A program made the position numbers and the translations under genes. A stretch of 53,016 nucleotides of DNA from the NCBI GenBank assembly GCA_937928555.1, contig CALFWR010000038.1:1-53016 (forward strand), given 5' to 3'. The stretch comes from an uncultured Pirellulaceae bacterium (GTDB taxonomy: Bacteria > Planctomycetota > Planctomycetia > Pirellulales > Pirellulaceae). Shown in pieces: positions 17,074 to 25,799 of this stretch. The number at the start of each line of letters is the position of its first letter. Position 1 is the stretch's first letter. Below the pieces are notes generated by a model that was not told where the DNA came from, did no database searches, and saw only the letters and a list, made by a program, of their open reading frames with translations.

Positions 17074-17308
17074 TTAAGATTGTCAACGTCTTGAAGCGGC
17101 CAATACCACTCGCCAGGGATAAGCTCTTGATTCGCAACGTAGCGAAACATCCAGCGGACGTGCTTGTGTAGTCGTTGATCGTGGATCTAGCGAGCTTGTC
17201 GTCGATCATCGTCTGTCGGAATTCTTGAAACCGGATCGGCCCGAAGTCGGCGGCCTGCATAGATCCGTGGATTCCACGAAGTCGCTTTAGCCTAAGTACA
17301 CCGGCGGC

Positions 17309-18163
17309 TCAATTGCGAGCCTTTGACCGGTCGCCGGTCACGTGGATCGACGCCACCAGCACGAAACTGATCAGCATTAGCAGAAACCACGCCCCCAGCT
17401 TTGTCCACGAAACCATGTGCCACCCGTCGGTCTGTGATGGATACGTCCATGCCTTCGCATAGGTCGCGATGTTTTCGGCAAACCAGATAAACAGCGATAC
17501 CAGGGCTAGCCCCAGCAGCAGCGGCATCCTGCGATGCTCTTGATCTGCCTTGAAGTGAATCAAAGACCGCCCGTAGAGCACTGCCGCCCCGGCGAACAGC
17601 GCCAGCCGAATGTCGAGCAGGTAATGATGCGAAAAGAAATTCACGTAAATCAGAAACGCGAGAACGCACTGCCAGCGCAAGCGCGGAAAACGATCAAACT
17701 GAAAATCAAATATTCGCCACACCCGTGCGATGTAGCTTCCCACACTTGCGTACATGAAACCGGAAAACATCGGCACACCGGCAATCTTCAGGTATGCCGG
17801 TTCGGGATAAACCCATGACCCAACTTGCGTCTTGAACAGTTCCATCGCCGTGCCCACGAGATGAAAAACAAGAATGATCTTGGCTTCTTCGAGCGTCTCA
17901 AGGCGGAAAAGTAACAGCAGCACCTGCATCGTGATGGCCACGATCGTGACGAAGTCATAACGTGGCAATGCCGCGTCCTTGGGGTAGAAAAGAAACGTCA
18001 ACACCAGCAACGCCAAGATGCAGGCCCCAAACAAACACGCCCAAGCCTGTTTGACACCAAATGTAAACAGTTCGAAAACCGCCTGGCTTTTCCGGCCAAC
18101 GACAAACCGCCGATGCAGATGTTCGCGTTTCTCATGAAGCCACGTGCGCGGGTTGAAGCTCAT
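17309..18163 (-). CDS. DUF817 family membrane protein
   Basis: 284 residues with about eight membrane helices, beginning with a short basic, hydrophilic N-terminus (SFNPRTWLHEKREHLHRRFVVGRKS). FELFTFGVKQAWACLFGACILALLV, the HLVGTAMELFKTQVGSW region and FSGFMYASVGSYIARVW are characteristic of DUF817 proteins. Function is unknown in the family. The TAA-rich spacer of 48 bp separates it from the decayed recombinase. The gene is a chromosomal neighbour and not part of that element. Confidence 0.85.
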   Translation of the reverse strand: MSFNPRTWLHEKREHLHRRFVVGRKSQAVFELFTFGVKQAWACLFGACILALLVLTFLFYPKDAALPRYDFVTIVAITMQVLLLLFRLETLEEAKIILVFHLVGTAMELFKTQVGSWVYPEPAYLKIAGVPMFSGFMYASVGSYIARVWRIFDFQFDRFPRLRWQCVLAFLIYVNFFSHHYLLDIRLALFAGAAVLYGRSLIHFKADQEHRRMPLLLGLALVSLFIWFAENIATYAKAWTYPSQTDGWHMVSWTKLGAWFLLMLISFVLVASIHVTGDRSKARN

Positions 18164-18286
18164 TCAATTTCCATCATTACAACGGGTTCTTTCCGTGTCA
18201 CAGTTGTTCGTCCGGAATTAGCCGGATGAGCATGATTCGGATTGAGCTGATTCCGGCTTAAACCGGCACAACAAACTCCAATACTT

Positions 18287-19684
18287 CTATCCGTTCTTAC
18301 GTCCGACCATCTTGTCCGGCACAACGACCTTGTCAAATTCCTCTGCCGTCAGGTGTCCCAGAGCAACCGCTTCTTCACGTAGCGTGGTTCCGTTGGCGTG
18401 AGCCGTCTGCGCGATTTCGGCGGCTTTGTAGTAGCCGATGTGCGTGTTCAAAGCCGTCACCAACATTAGGCTTTTGCCCAGCAACTCGTCGATCCGCTCC
18501 TGGTTGGGCTCAATCCCGACGGCGCAGTTGTCGTTGAAACTCTGACACGCATCGCCAATCAACTGGGCGCTCAACAGCACATTGTAAGCCATCACCGGCT
18601 TGAACACGTTCAACTGAAACTGACCGTGCGTTCCCGAAACAGAAACCGCGACATCGTTGCCGATCACTTGAGCACAAACCATCGTCATCGCCTCGCACTG
18701 CGTCGGATTGACTTTGCCTGGCATGATCGAACTGCCGGGCTCGTTGGCGGGAAGCACGATTTCACCGATGCCGCAGCGCGGCCCACTGGCCAGCAGGCGA
18801 ATGTTGTTGGCGATGTGCATCAGGCTCACCGCAAGCCGCTTCAGCGATCCGCTGACTTCGACCATCGCGTCGTGAGCACTCAAGCTTTCGAATTTGTTCT
18901 CCGCGGTCACGAAAGGATGACCGGTCAGTTCCGCAATTTTCTTTGCTACAGCGACATCGTAGCGGTCCGGAGTGTTCAAACCCGTTCCCACTGCGGTGCC
19001 GCCCAGTGCCAATTCGCAAACCCGTTTCAAGCTGTCACCCACGGCTTCGACGCCTCGCTGCAACTGCATCGCGTAGCCGCTGAACTCCTGACCCAGCGTC
19101 ACCGGAGTCGCGTCCATCAGATGCGTGCGGCCAGTTTTGGTGATCGCGTCAAAGGTCTTTGCTTTCTCGGACAGCGTCTTGTGCAGCAAATTGACTTTGG
19201 GCAACATCTCGCTGACGAGCTTGTGATAGGTCGCGATGTGCATCGCGGTTGGAAACGTGTCGTTGGAAGACTGGCTTTTGTTGACGTCGTCGTTGGCGGC
19301 GACAATTTTTTCGGCGCGAAAGTCACCGCCCATGATTTCGGTTGCCCGGTTGGCGACGACCTCGTTGACGTTCATGTTGCTCTGGGTGCCGGATCCGGTT
19401 TGCCAGACCACCAGCGGGAACTGGTCGTCCAGCTTGCCGGCGAGAATCTCATCGCAGGCAGACGCGATCGCTTGGGCTTTGTCAGCCGGAAAGTCCGTCA
19501 GGTCGGCGTTCACCAATGCTGCGGCTTTTTTCAGGTGAGCAAACGCGTACACAATCTCAAGCGGCATCTTTTGTCCGCCGATGTCGAAGTTCTGAATGCT
19601 TCGCTGGGTTTGGGCACCCCAGTATTTTTCGTCGGGAACTTGCACCTCGCCAAGGGTGTCTTTTTCGACTCGGTAGGTGGTCAT
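18287..19684 (-). CDS. fumC: Class II fumarate hydratase
   Basis: 465 residues. It interconverts fumarate and malate in the citric acid cycle. The family signature [11 protein letters not shown] is at 317-327, with the catalytic Ser in it, and [21 protein letters not shown] sequence (GSGTQSNMN) is near 100. The region [17 protein letters not shown] contains the substrate-binding Thr-His. The length is standard for oxygen-stable class II fumarases, which need no Fe-S cluster. It is divergent from pdxH, with about 145 bp between the two starts. Confidence 0.97.
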   Translation of the reverse strand: MTTYRVEKDTLGEVQVPDEKYWGAQTQRSIQNFDIGGQKMPLEIVYAFAHLKKAAALVNADLTDFPADKAQAIASACDEILAGKLDDQFPLVVWQTGSGTQSNMNVNEVVANRATEIMGGDFRAEKIVAANDDVNKSQSSNDTFPTAMHIATYHKLVSEMLPKVNLLHKTLSEKAKTFDAITKTGRTHLMDATPVTLGQEFSGYAMQLQRGVEAVGDSLKRVCELALGGTAVGTGLNTPDRYDVAVAKKIAELTGHPFVTAENKFESLSAHDAMVEVSGSLKRLAVSLMHIANNIRLLASGPRCGIGEIVLPANEPGSSIMPGKVNPTQCEAMTMVCAQVIGNDVAVSVSGTHGQFQLNVFKPVMAYNVLLSAQLIGDACQSFNDNCAVGIEPNQERIDELLGKSLMLVTALNTHIGYYKAAEIAQTAHANGTTLREEAVALGHLTAEEFDKVVVPDKMVGRKNG

Positions 19685-19829
19685 ATTTGGCTTCGGTCCT
19701 TATTTCTGTGTCGCCAACGCGGATAATCAAAGTCGGCTTTGTCGGTTACCATTTGGATCAAAGACGTTATTGTCTTGTCCACCAACCAATGCCGCAAGCA
19801 CACCACCAACAAGAACCCGGAGAGACATC

Positions 19830-20477
19830 GTGGTCGATTTTCAGGACCTCAGGAAAGAATACGAAACCCACGGTATCGACGAAAGCGAATTGCTGGACGA
19901 ACCGATGGACGTGTTCAAGACCTGGTTCGTGGGCGCATCGGAATCGTGCCCTGCCCCATGGTTCGAGACCAACGCGATGACGCTGTCGACTTCCGACGGC
20001 AAGGGGCACATCACGTCGCGTGTGGTGCTACTCAAAGGCGTCGATGCGGATTCGATTCGTTTCTACACCAATTACCGATCAACCAAAGGCCAGCAGCTTG
20101 CCGCCAACGCCTATGCGGCGGTGAACTTTCACTGGCCATGGCTCGGTCGCCAGGTTCGTTTGACCGGGGCGGTGGAAAAGACCTCCCGGGAAGACTCGGA
20201 AACCTATTTTCACACGCGTCCTCGCGGTTCCCAGATCGGAGCTTTGGCGTCGAAGCAATCGTCGGAACTCGATTCGCCCGAAGTCCTCGCTCAAATCGCC
20301 GCCGAACTGGAATCAAAATACGAGGGCCAAGCGGTTCCCTTGCCCGAGGCTTGGGGCGGCTATCGGTTGACGCCTGATTCGTTCGAGTTCTGGCAAGGGC
20401 GACTTAATCGACTTCACGACCGGGTCGTCTACCGCAATGAATTCGGCAACTGGGCTCGCCGACGGCTCTCACCGTAG
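19830..20477 (+). CDS. pdxH: Pyridoxamine 5'-phosphate oxidase
   Basis: 215 residues from GTG 19830, with GGAGAG six bases upstream; the frame extends to 19677 but upstream residues do not match the family. It oxidises pyridoxine or pyridoxamine phosphate to pyridoxal phosphate with FMN. Family landmarks are present: NAMTLSTSDGKGHITSRVVLLKG, the FYTNYRSTKGQQLAAN FMN site, FHWPWLGRQVRLTG, SYFHTRPRGSQIGA-type sequence (YFHTRPRGSQIGA), ASKQSS, WGGYRLTPDSFEFWQGR and the C-terminal RRLSP. No other B6 gene is nearby. Confidence 0.96.
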   Translation: MVDFQDLRKEYETHGIDESELLDEPMDVFKTWFVGASESCPAPWFETNAMTLSTSDGKGHITSRVVLLKGVDADSIRFYTNYRSTKGQQLAANAYAAVNFHWPWLGRQVRLTGAVEKTSREDSETYFHTRPRGSQIGALASKQSSELDSPEVLAQIAAELESKYEGQAVPLPEAWGGYRLTPDSFEFWQGRLNRLHDRVVYRNEFGNWARRRLSP

Positions 20478-20582
20478 CCGCTGAACGAACAAAAAACCCG
20501 AGTGGAACAAAAAAGGCACCGCAAGCTTGCGCTCACGATGCCTACAGCTGTGGTTTGTGAATCCGGCTTTATGGCGGGGCGG

Positions 20583-21128
20583 CTACGCGCCGGCTAGCTC
20601 AGGAGCAACCGGAAAGTCAATCGCTGTTGCGGCGATATGGTTGAAGTAGTTGGTGAACAGATTCAAGGCAACGTGGCCTACGATTTCGGCGATTTCACCA
20701 TCGTTGTAACCCGCTTCGCGAAGACCGCTGACGTCCGCGTCGGATACGTTGCCGCGATCACGAACAACCGTTCGAGCAAACTTTAACGCTGCGTCTTCTT
20801 TGCCATCTGCCGACCCGCCTCGTCTGGCAGCTTCGATCGCCGGGTCGTCTAGGCCGGCGCCCTTGCCCAACAACGAGTGCGCCGAAACACAGTAACCGCA
20901 TGAGTTCTCCTCGCCCACGGCAAGGGCCAATTGCTCACGCAGTCGCGCTGGTAGAATTCCTCCGGCGAGGGCACCGCTGAACCCGAGATAGGCGTTGGCA
21001 ACCGCAGGTGACTGAGCCATCGTTGAGATAAGATTGGGAACCATTCCCATTTTTTCGTTTACCGCCGACAGAATCCCTTTGGTGGTCTCATCGGCTGTCT
21101 CGCTATTGACGGGTTGAATTCTGGGCAT
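20583..21128 (-). CDS. Carboxymuconolactone decarboxylase / AhpD-like peroxidase-related protein
   Basis: 181 residues. The AhpD-type redox motif ENSCGYCVSAHS (CxxC with His three after) is at about 97-108. MGMVPNLISTMAQSPAVANAYLGF at the N-terminus and EIAEIVGHVALNLFTNYFNHIAATAIDFP at the C-terminus match the peroxidase-related subgroup. Such proteins reduce hydroperoxides with a thiol partner. No partner lies adjacent. The start at ATG 21128 follows GAAAGGTCA. Confidence 0.88.
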   Translation of the reverse strand: MPRIQPVNSETADETTKGILSAVNEKMGMVPNLISTMAQSPAVANAYLGFSGALAGGILPARLREQLALAVGEENSCGYCVSAHSLLGKGAGLDDPAIEAARRGGSADGKEDAALKFARTVVRDRGNVSDADVSGLREAGYNDGEIAEIVGHVALNLFTNYFNHIAATAIDFPVAPELAGA

Positions 21129-21291
21129 TGTTTTGACCTTTCAAAAAATCGGGGGTAAATTGGGGTGATCGGAACGTCCCACGGCGGGGCATATTTACTG
21201 TTTGTTGAGTCGATCTGGAATCGTCGTTGCTCGTGTGGCGATTGCATTTCCATCGCTCTTACGTTGGATCCAAAATTATTCGTGATGTCAG

Positions 21292-21477
21292 CCAGAATTA
21301 TTCACGACGACGGGCGTTGATTTGCATTGAACCTCACTGATGCGAAGGTCAAGGCTGGATTGTCGCCCAGATTTCGGTTCACCTCGTTGATGAAGTCCAG
21401 ACCAAAGACTCTTTTCCCAACGGATGCGATGCTCATTGGCTAAACTGAAAGTTACGCCCACGCGTGAATAGTCCGGG
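21292..21477 (+). mobile_element. MITE-like repeat, type 2 core, complete, 186 bp (copy E)
   Basis: The ends match type 1 (CCAGAATTATTCACGACGACGGGCG at the left, cut to the first 25 bases here only in description; CGTGAATAGTCCGGG at the right), but the core is different and starts ATTTGCATTGAACCTCACTG. The flanks are GTCAG and ATCAG, a one-mismatch 5-bp direct repeat. No coding sequence is present. Confidence 0.85.
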
Positions 21478-21659
21478 ATCAGGTTTCTATCTGTCCCATT
21501 CGAGACCACTCACTGAAAAATCAATGGCAGCAGGCCCAAACATTGATCCGGGTACAATGTCGAAGATGAAATTTGTTTTTGCGGGTAAGATATGCCGGGT
21601 AAAGAACGCCCAGCCGGGAACGACCACGCCATATTGTCCCTGGGTGTAAGTACAGAACT

Positions 21660-22238
21660 GTGAAAGATCTGAAATCTCTTCTGGTCGATATTCGCCGCTG
21701 CAAGGAATGCGAATCCCATTTGCCGCTTGGTCCGCGGCCAATCCTTGCGGCCGACCTTCAATCAAAGGTCCTTATTGTGGGTCAGGCGCCCGGCGTACGC
21801 GTCCACGAATCGGGCGTGCCTTGGGATGACCCCAGCGGCCAGCGTCTGCGAGAATGGACCGGCATTTCCCATGACGACTTCTACGATGAAACAAAAGTAG
21901 CATTGGTGCCGATGGGATTTTGCTATCCCGGGACCGGCAAGGGAGGCGATTTGCCGCCGCGTAAGGAATGCGCACAGCTTTGGCACGAGCAATTGCTTTC
22001 GCATCTGCAAAACGTCAAGTTGACTCTCGTGATTGGCAGTTATGCACAGCAGTATCATTTTGGAAAGCGAAACAAACGTAACCTGACCGAAACGGTAAAA
22101 GCCTGGAAGGACTTTGCTCCCGCTGCCATCCCGATGCCACACCCAAGCCCGCGAAACAATCGCTGGCTGAAAAAAAATCCATGGTTCGGAGAGGAAGTCC
22201 TGCCCTACCTGAAGCGACGCACAAAGCAGTTGCTGTAG
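21660..22238 (+). CDS. Uracil-DNA glycosylase family protein, 4Fe-4S type
   Basis: 192 residues from GTG 21660. Four Cys fit the iron-sulphur ligands of family 4 uracil-DNA glycosylases: CKEC at 14-17, Cys in VPMGFCYPG, and Cys in PPRKECAQLW; the last two match the canonical block KCRPP...C. Motif A is LIVGQAPGVRVHESGVPW, and motif B near the C-terminus is PMPHPSPRNNRW. It would remove uracil or a related base from DNA, and is short for the family. Confidence is high for the fold and moderate for substrate. The start has a weak upstream site. Confidence 0.85.
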   Translation: MKDLKSLLVDIRRCKECESHLPLGPRPILAADLQSKVLIVGQAPGVRVHESGVPWDDPSGQRLREWTGISHDDFYDETKVALVPMGFCYPGTGKGGDLPPRKECAQLWHEQLLSHLQNVKLTLVIGSYAQQYHFGKRNKRNLTETVKAWKDFAPAAIPMPHPSPRNNRWLKKNPWFGEEVLPYLKRRTKQLL

Positions 22239-22300
22239 GGGCCGGAAGAGTCTCAAATGCCAGCCCTGCTCTGATTAATCTTTATTGCGGCTGTCCAGCG

Positions 22301-23143
22301 ATGCGTTCATACACCGATACCGGAAGCTTGCCGATCGTTGAATTTCGGGACGACCCGAAAAACCGGATCTTCTTTGCTGCGATTCGATTTGCTGCCGTTC
22401 TGTTCGCCACTTCCATCCTGACGGGGATTTTTCTCCAGGAAGTTCTGCTTCCCAACTGGGCGCCTCCGGCAAGGTTCAACGCGGCAGGGATTTTCGGATT
22501 GATCGTGGCCGTGATCACGACCGCAATTCTGCATTGTCGTCGAATTTTCGGTGTGCGAGTCTACTCCGATACGATTACCTTTGAACGACCATTGGGCCAG
22601 TTTGAGATCGCGACGAATCAGCTCCTGGCCGTCCTGGGCAGTCGCGGCATTGACCTTTCCGGGGGAGAGGTATTCCCGTGGAAGCACTCGGTCTTTTTGA
22701 GCAGGTTTGGATCCGTCAAAATCTCGATGCTTGATGAGCAGAAAAACGAGGGTCTTCTTCGCGCCGTGTGCGACATCGCCCCAGACGCGTTGGGGGTTTC
22801 GCTTTCCAATAAACTGACCCTCAATACGCATGCCTATCCCGATGCTGCTTACGAGATGCGCCGCTGGTACTTTCGTGCGGCATGGAAAAGCATTGGCTTG
22901 GGACTGGCCGGACTGGCGGCGATGGGTTTGGCCGTTGGCCTGTTCGCTGCGATGGCCCCAAAGAACAATGTCAACGGTGGCGATTTGGGTCAGCTTGCAA
23001 TGTATGGAATTGTCGCAGTGGTGATTTGTATCGGAATCGCATTCCTTGGCGTTTGCGATCTGTTTTCGCTCAACCGCCTGCAAAAGACTCTCGCCGCCAA
23101 CTGGCAGGGCGATCGATGGGGCGTCCACCGCGCGAACCCGTGA
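22301..23143 (+). CDS. Membrane protein of unknown function
   Basis: 280 residues from ATG 22301; the open frame begins at 22181, overlapping the previous gene, but the upstream residues are not credible. Two membrane helices at about 27-50 and 62-85 are followed by a soluble domain (VRVYSDTITFERPLGQFEIATNQLLAV) resembling a PH-like or bacterial domain of beta type. Two more helices lie near 205-228 and 238-260. I do not recognise the family. Confidence 0.6.
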   Translation: MRSYTDTGSLPIVEFRDDPKNRIFFAAIRFAAVLFATSILTGIFLQEVLLPNWAPPARFNAAGIFGLIVAVITTAILHCRRIFGVRVYSDTITFERPLGQFEIATNQLLAVLGSRGIDLSGGEVFPWKHSVFLSRFGSVKISMLDEQKNEGLLRAVCDIAPDALGVSLSNKLTLNTHAYPDAAYEMRRWYFRAAWKSIGLGLAGLAAMGLAVGLFAAMAPKNNVNGGDLGQLAMYGIVAVVICIGIAFLGVCDLFSLNRLQKTLAANWQGDRWGVHRANP

Positions 23144-23400
23144 CAGATCTGGCTCTCTAAACCGCACCGATCGTGCGGCAAACGCAGTTGCGCAAATGCT
23201 ACGCGCGGCCGTGAAAGCGGTTTGTGTCGCGGCAACGGATTGCAACACCGTCACGATCATTTGGAAGCGTATCAACGCCACAGTGCAAAACGGGCTGGTT
23301 AAACGCCTGGCAAGCGAATCACCAGCTCGCATTGTGTCGTTTTTATTCTTGTCTCCGGGCACCTTGCCCACCAGATTTTTACTCTTTGAAAGGAGAACCA

Positions 23401-24615
23401 ATGGCCAAGGAGATGCATATTCGAAACGTTGCCAACGGCAACGAAAAACTGAACGTCAATGTCGGCACTATCGGTCACATTGACCACGGCAAAACCACTT
23501 TGACGGCTGCACTTTTGCGTGTGCAGTCCGAGAAGGGACTTGCCAACTTCAAACCGTATGACCAAATCGCAAAAGGAGGAATCGTTCGTGACAAATCGAA
23601 AACCGTTACGATTACCGCTGCGCACGTCGAGTACCAAACGGACTCTCGCACGTATGCGCACATCGATTGCCCTGGTCACGCGGACTACATCAAAAACATG
23701 ATCACCGGTGCGGCCCAGATGGACGGAGCGGTGCTTCTGACTTCTGCCGCCGACGGGCCTCAGCCTCAAACTCGCGAGCACATTTTGCTGGCGCGTCAGG
23801 TTGGAGTCCCTCACCTGGTTGTGTTTTTGAACAAGTGCGACCTGGTCGACGACCACGAGTTGATCGAGTTGGTTGAAATGGAGATTCGTGATCTGCTGAC
23901 GCAATACGGTTTCGACGAAAGTCAGGTACCGTTTGTCCGCGGCAGCGCCAAAGAAGCTCTGGAGAACCCGACCGATCCGGATTCGATTCGCTGCATCGAA
24001 GAGCTGCTTGCGGCCCTTGATACGGCCATCCCTGATCCGGCTCGCGATATCGACAAACCCTTCAACATGCCAATCGAAAACGTCTTTCTGATCGAAGGAC
24101 GTGGCACCGTTGTGACGGGCAAAATCGAAGCGGGCACGGTCCGCTCTGGCGACGCTGTCGAAATCGTGGGCAAGGGAAGCGACATCGCTTCGACGGTGGT
24201 GACACAGGTCGAAACTTTTGGACGCATCCTTGACCGGGGAATCGCGGGTCAGAATGTGGCTTGTCTGCTTCGCGGCGTCAGCCGTGAACAGGTTCAACGT
24301 GGACAGGTTTTGGCCGCCGTTGGATCGATTGTTCCTTGCAGCAGGATCGAAACCGAAGTCTACGTTCTGGACAAAGCCGAAGGCGGTCGACACACACCGT
24401 TTGGCACCGGCTACCAGCCCCAGTTTTTCTTTGGCACGACCGACGTTAACGGCCGTGTGGAAATTCTGGACGCTGACATGGCGATGCCCGGCGATGGTGT
24501 GCGTCTGTCGGTGAACCTGATGCGGCCAGTGGCATGCGAAGAAGGATCGCGTTTCGCGATCCGCGAAGGAAACCGGACCGTGGGTTCCGGCGTCGTCGTT
24601 CGAGTGATTGACTAG
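23401..24615 (+). CDS. tuf: Elongation factor Tu, stand-alone paralog
   Basis: 404 residues from ATG 23401, with the strong site GAAAGGAGAACC just upstream. It would carry aminoacyl-tRNA to the ribosome. GTPase motifs are present: P-loop [23 protein letters not shown], and NKCD. Switch I reads [21 protein letters not shown] in place of the common RARGITI, in line with the EF-Tu form of planctomycetes and relatives; the Thr expected in switch I is retained. Several otherwise conserved positions are changed, for example [11 protein letters not shown] in domain 3 and [16 protein letters not shown]. No ribosomal-protein or rpoBC genes are nearby, so it may be a second copy. It is followed by a terminator. 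Confidence 0.92.
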   Translation: MAKEMHIRNVANGNEKLNVNVGTIGHIDHGKTTLTAALLRVQSEKGLANFKPYDQIAKGGIVRDKSKTVTITAAHVEYQTDSRTYAHIDCPGHADYIKNMITGAAQMDGAVLLTSAADGPQPQTREHILLARQVGVPHLVVFLNKCDLVDDHELIELVEMEIRDLLTQYGFDESQVPFVRGSAKEALENPTDPDSIRCIEELLAALDTAIPDPARDIDKPFNMPIENVFLIEGRGTVVTGKIEAGTVRSGDAVEIVGKGSDIASTVVTQVETFGRILDRGIAGQNVACLLRGVSREQVQRGQVLAAVGSIVPCSRIETEVYVLDKAEGGRHTPFGTGYQPQFFFGTTDVNGRVEILDADMAMPGDGVRLSVNLMRPVACEEGSRFAIREGNRTVGSGVVVRVID

Positions 24616-24634
24616 TTTTCCAGCAGGAAGCTAT

Positions 24635-24683
24635 CAACCGCCTTCGGGTCGGCGGTTGTCGCAAGGCTTCCGCCGATTTTTTC
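24635..24683 (+). terminator. Rho-independent terminator after tuf
   Basis: CAACCGCC and GGCGGTTG form an 8-bp perfect hairpin with an 8-base loop. The right arm GGCGG can also pair with CCGCC at 24670-24674, which is followed by GATTTTTT. The stop codon is 20 bases upstream. The second fold with the T run is the classic terminator. Confidence 0.75.
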
Positions 24684-24788
24684 TCTTTGCTGTCTTTGCC
24701 CCGAAAGTTTGTCGCGATAACGCTACGCGGCTCGGGTTCGATCGCCTATCGTATATGCCTCGCAGTTACTGCATTGGTTTGATTGGCT

Positions 24789-25670
24789 ATGTCCGGCTCC
24801 GACGAACAACTCGGCTTGGGAGTTTCCCGTGTTCCCGATACACAAGGTGCGTATCTGAACACCTGGTTTCTGTTTTGCGCAATCGTGTTTGTCAGCGGAA
24901 TGCTTTCCGGTGCGGTCGCGATTTTTTCGATATTCGTGATCGTGTTTATGACTCTGGCTGCGTTTCAGTTGCTGGGGATGTACGCGGCCCTGGGAAGCGA
25001 GGCCTATCATTGGCGGATTTTGAAAAGCTTCATCGCCATGGTGCTATACCTGTCTGCGGTGCTGGTCGGATTGCTGCCAAGCCTGCTGGCAGCGAATGGA
25101 GCAGATGTGCTTGGTATGATCAAGATTGTTTTGTGGGTCGTGGCGCACCAGGTGTTCGTAACGCAAACTCTGCTGTTCGCGCTGCGAGCGATCTTTGGCT
25201 TGCAGTTTCATTTTCACGACCAGAACCGCAGCAGTGGTTTTCGAATCACCGACTTGATGCTGTTGACCTTCTGTTTGGCATTGTCGTTTTCCGTGTTTGA
25301 AAGATGTCTGCCGCACCAAATGATGGAGCATCGACGCGAGAGCAAGTTTCAGCTTTCGATGTATCCGCTACTGTTCTTCTTCACGGTACACGTGATCAGC
25401 GGACTGGTTCCGCTGCTGGTGATCTTTCGGGCATCGACGACCGAAAGCGGTTGTCTGGGATTGTTTTGTGGAATGTTTTTTCTGATGCTGGGCCATATTT
25501 CGTTTTCTGGCGTGGTGTTTACTTTGGTCGGCGATACCAACCTGGCGGGATTCCTGTGGGTGACAGTCGCTGGCGGAGTCACGGCCATGATTACTTCGGC
25601 GATCACCGCGACGGTGCTGTCGGCGCTGCGGGAGAAAGGTTTCGTGTTGTCATCATACAAGACAAAGTAG
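24789..25670 (+). CDS. Polytopic membrane protein of unknown function
   Basis: 293 residues from ATG 24789. About seven or eight membrane helices span most of the chain, starting at residue 24 (WFLFCAIVFVSGMLSGAVAIFSIF cut by short loops) and ending with TAMITSAITATVLSAL. The only soluble segment is a short N-terminus and loops. No family motif was seen. The frame also opens from TTG 24783, six bases earlier. It lies between tuf and the GDPD-like gene with its own start. Confidence 0.65.
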   Translation: MSGSDEQLGLGVSRVPDTQGAYLNTWFLFCAIVFVSGMLSGAVAIFSIFVIVFMTLAAFQLLGMYAALGSEAYHWRILKSFIAMVLYLSAVLVGLLPSLLAANGADVLGMIKIVLWVVAHQVFVTQTLLFALRAIFGLQFHFHDQNRSSGFRITDLMLLTFCLALSFSVFERCLPHQMMEHRRESKFQLSMYPLLFFFTVHVISGLVPLLVIFRASTTESGCLGLFCGMFFLMLGHISFSGVVFTLVGDTNLAGFLWVTVAGGVTAMITSAITATVLSALREKGFVLSSYKTK

Positions 25671-25799
25671 TTTCCGCTTTGCCTGGGGGATCGCGGGTTT
25701 GCGAGATCAGGGGCCGGACGTGACGCACCTGATAGAATCCGTGGCAAACAAATCCGCAAAAGAAAAAATGCGAGGAGAATAACGCAAAAAGGAGAAAGC

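Larger units (their letters stand above)
16177..17260 (-). pseudogene. Tyrosine recombinase (integrase), disrupted
   Basis: Fragments of one integrase gene lie in order on the minus strand. The N-terminal part (DFGPIRFQEFRQTMIDDKLARSTINDY) is near 17250-17150 and a one-base frameshift follows; in the shifted frame it continues KHVRWMFRYVANQELIPG. Copy D of the MITE-like repeat then interrupts it at CTTAAG, and the frame resumes with LKQGRSDAKEPGDVLPVA. A heptanucleotide run replaces part of the core. The C-terminal part (16677-16177) retains the catalytic Arg region LRATRATE, His in WIGHG and Tyr in RHYLMV. The N-terminal SAM-like domain is truncated. It is almost certainly inactive and is the probable integrase of the element that begins at the tRNA-Ala fragment. 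Confidence 0.85.

Noticed and set aside
18626..19726. 366-codon frame opposite fumC
   Set aside because: It is the complement of a well-conserved gene; its composition (His, Gln, Arg, Val-rich) is that of a shadow frame.
23162..23178. CCGCAC...GTGCGG hairpin after the membrane protein gene at 22301 as a terminator
   Set aside because: The stem has six pairs and no T run follows; termination cannot be supported.
23299..24393. 364-codon frame opposite tuf
   Set aside because: Shadow of a certain gene on the other strand.
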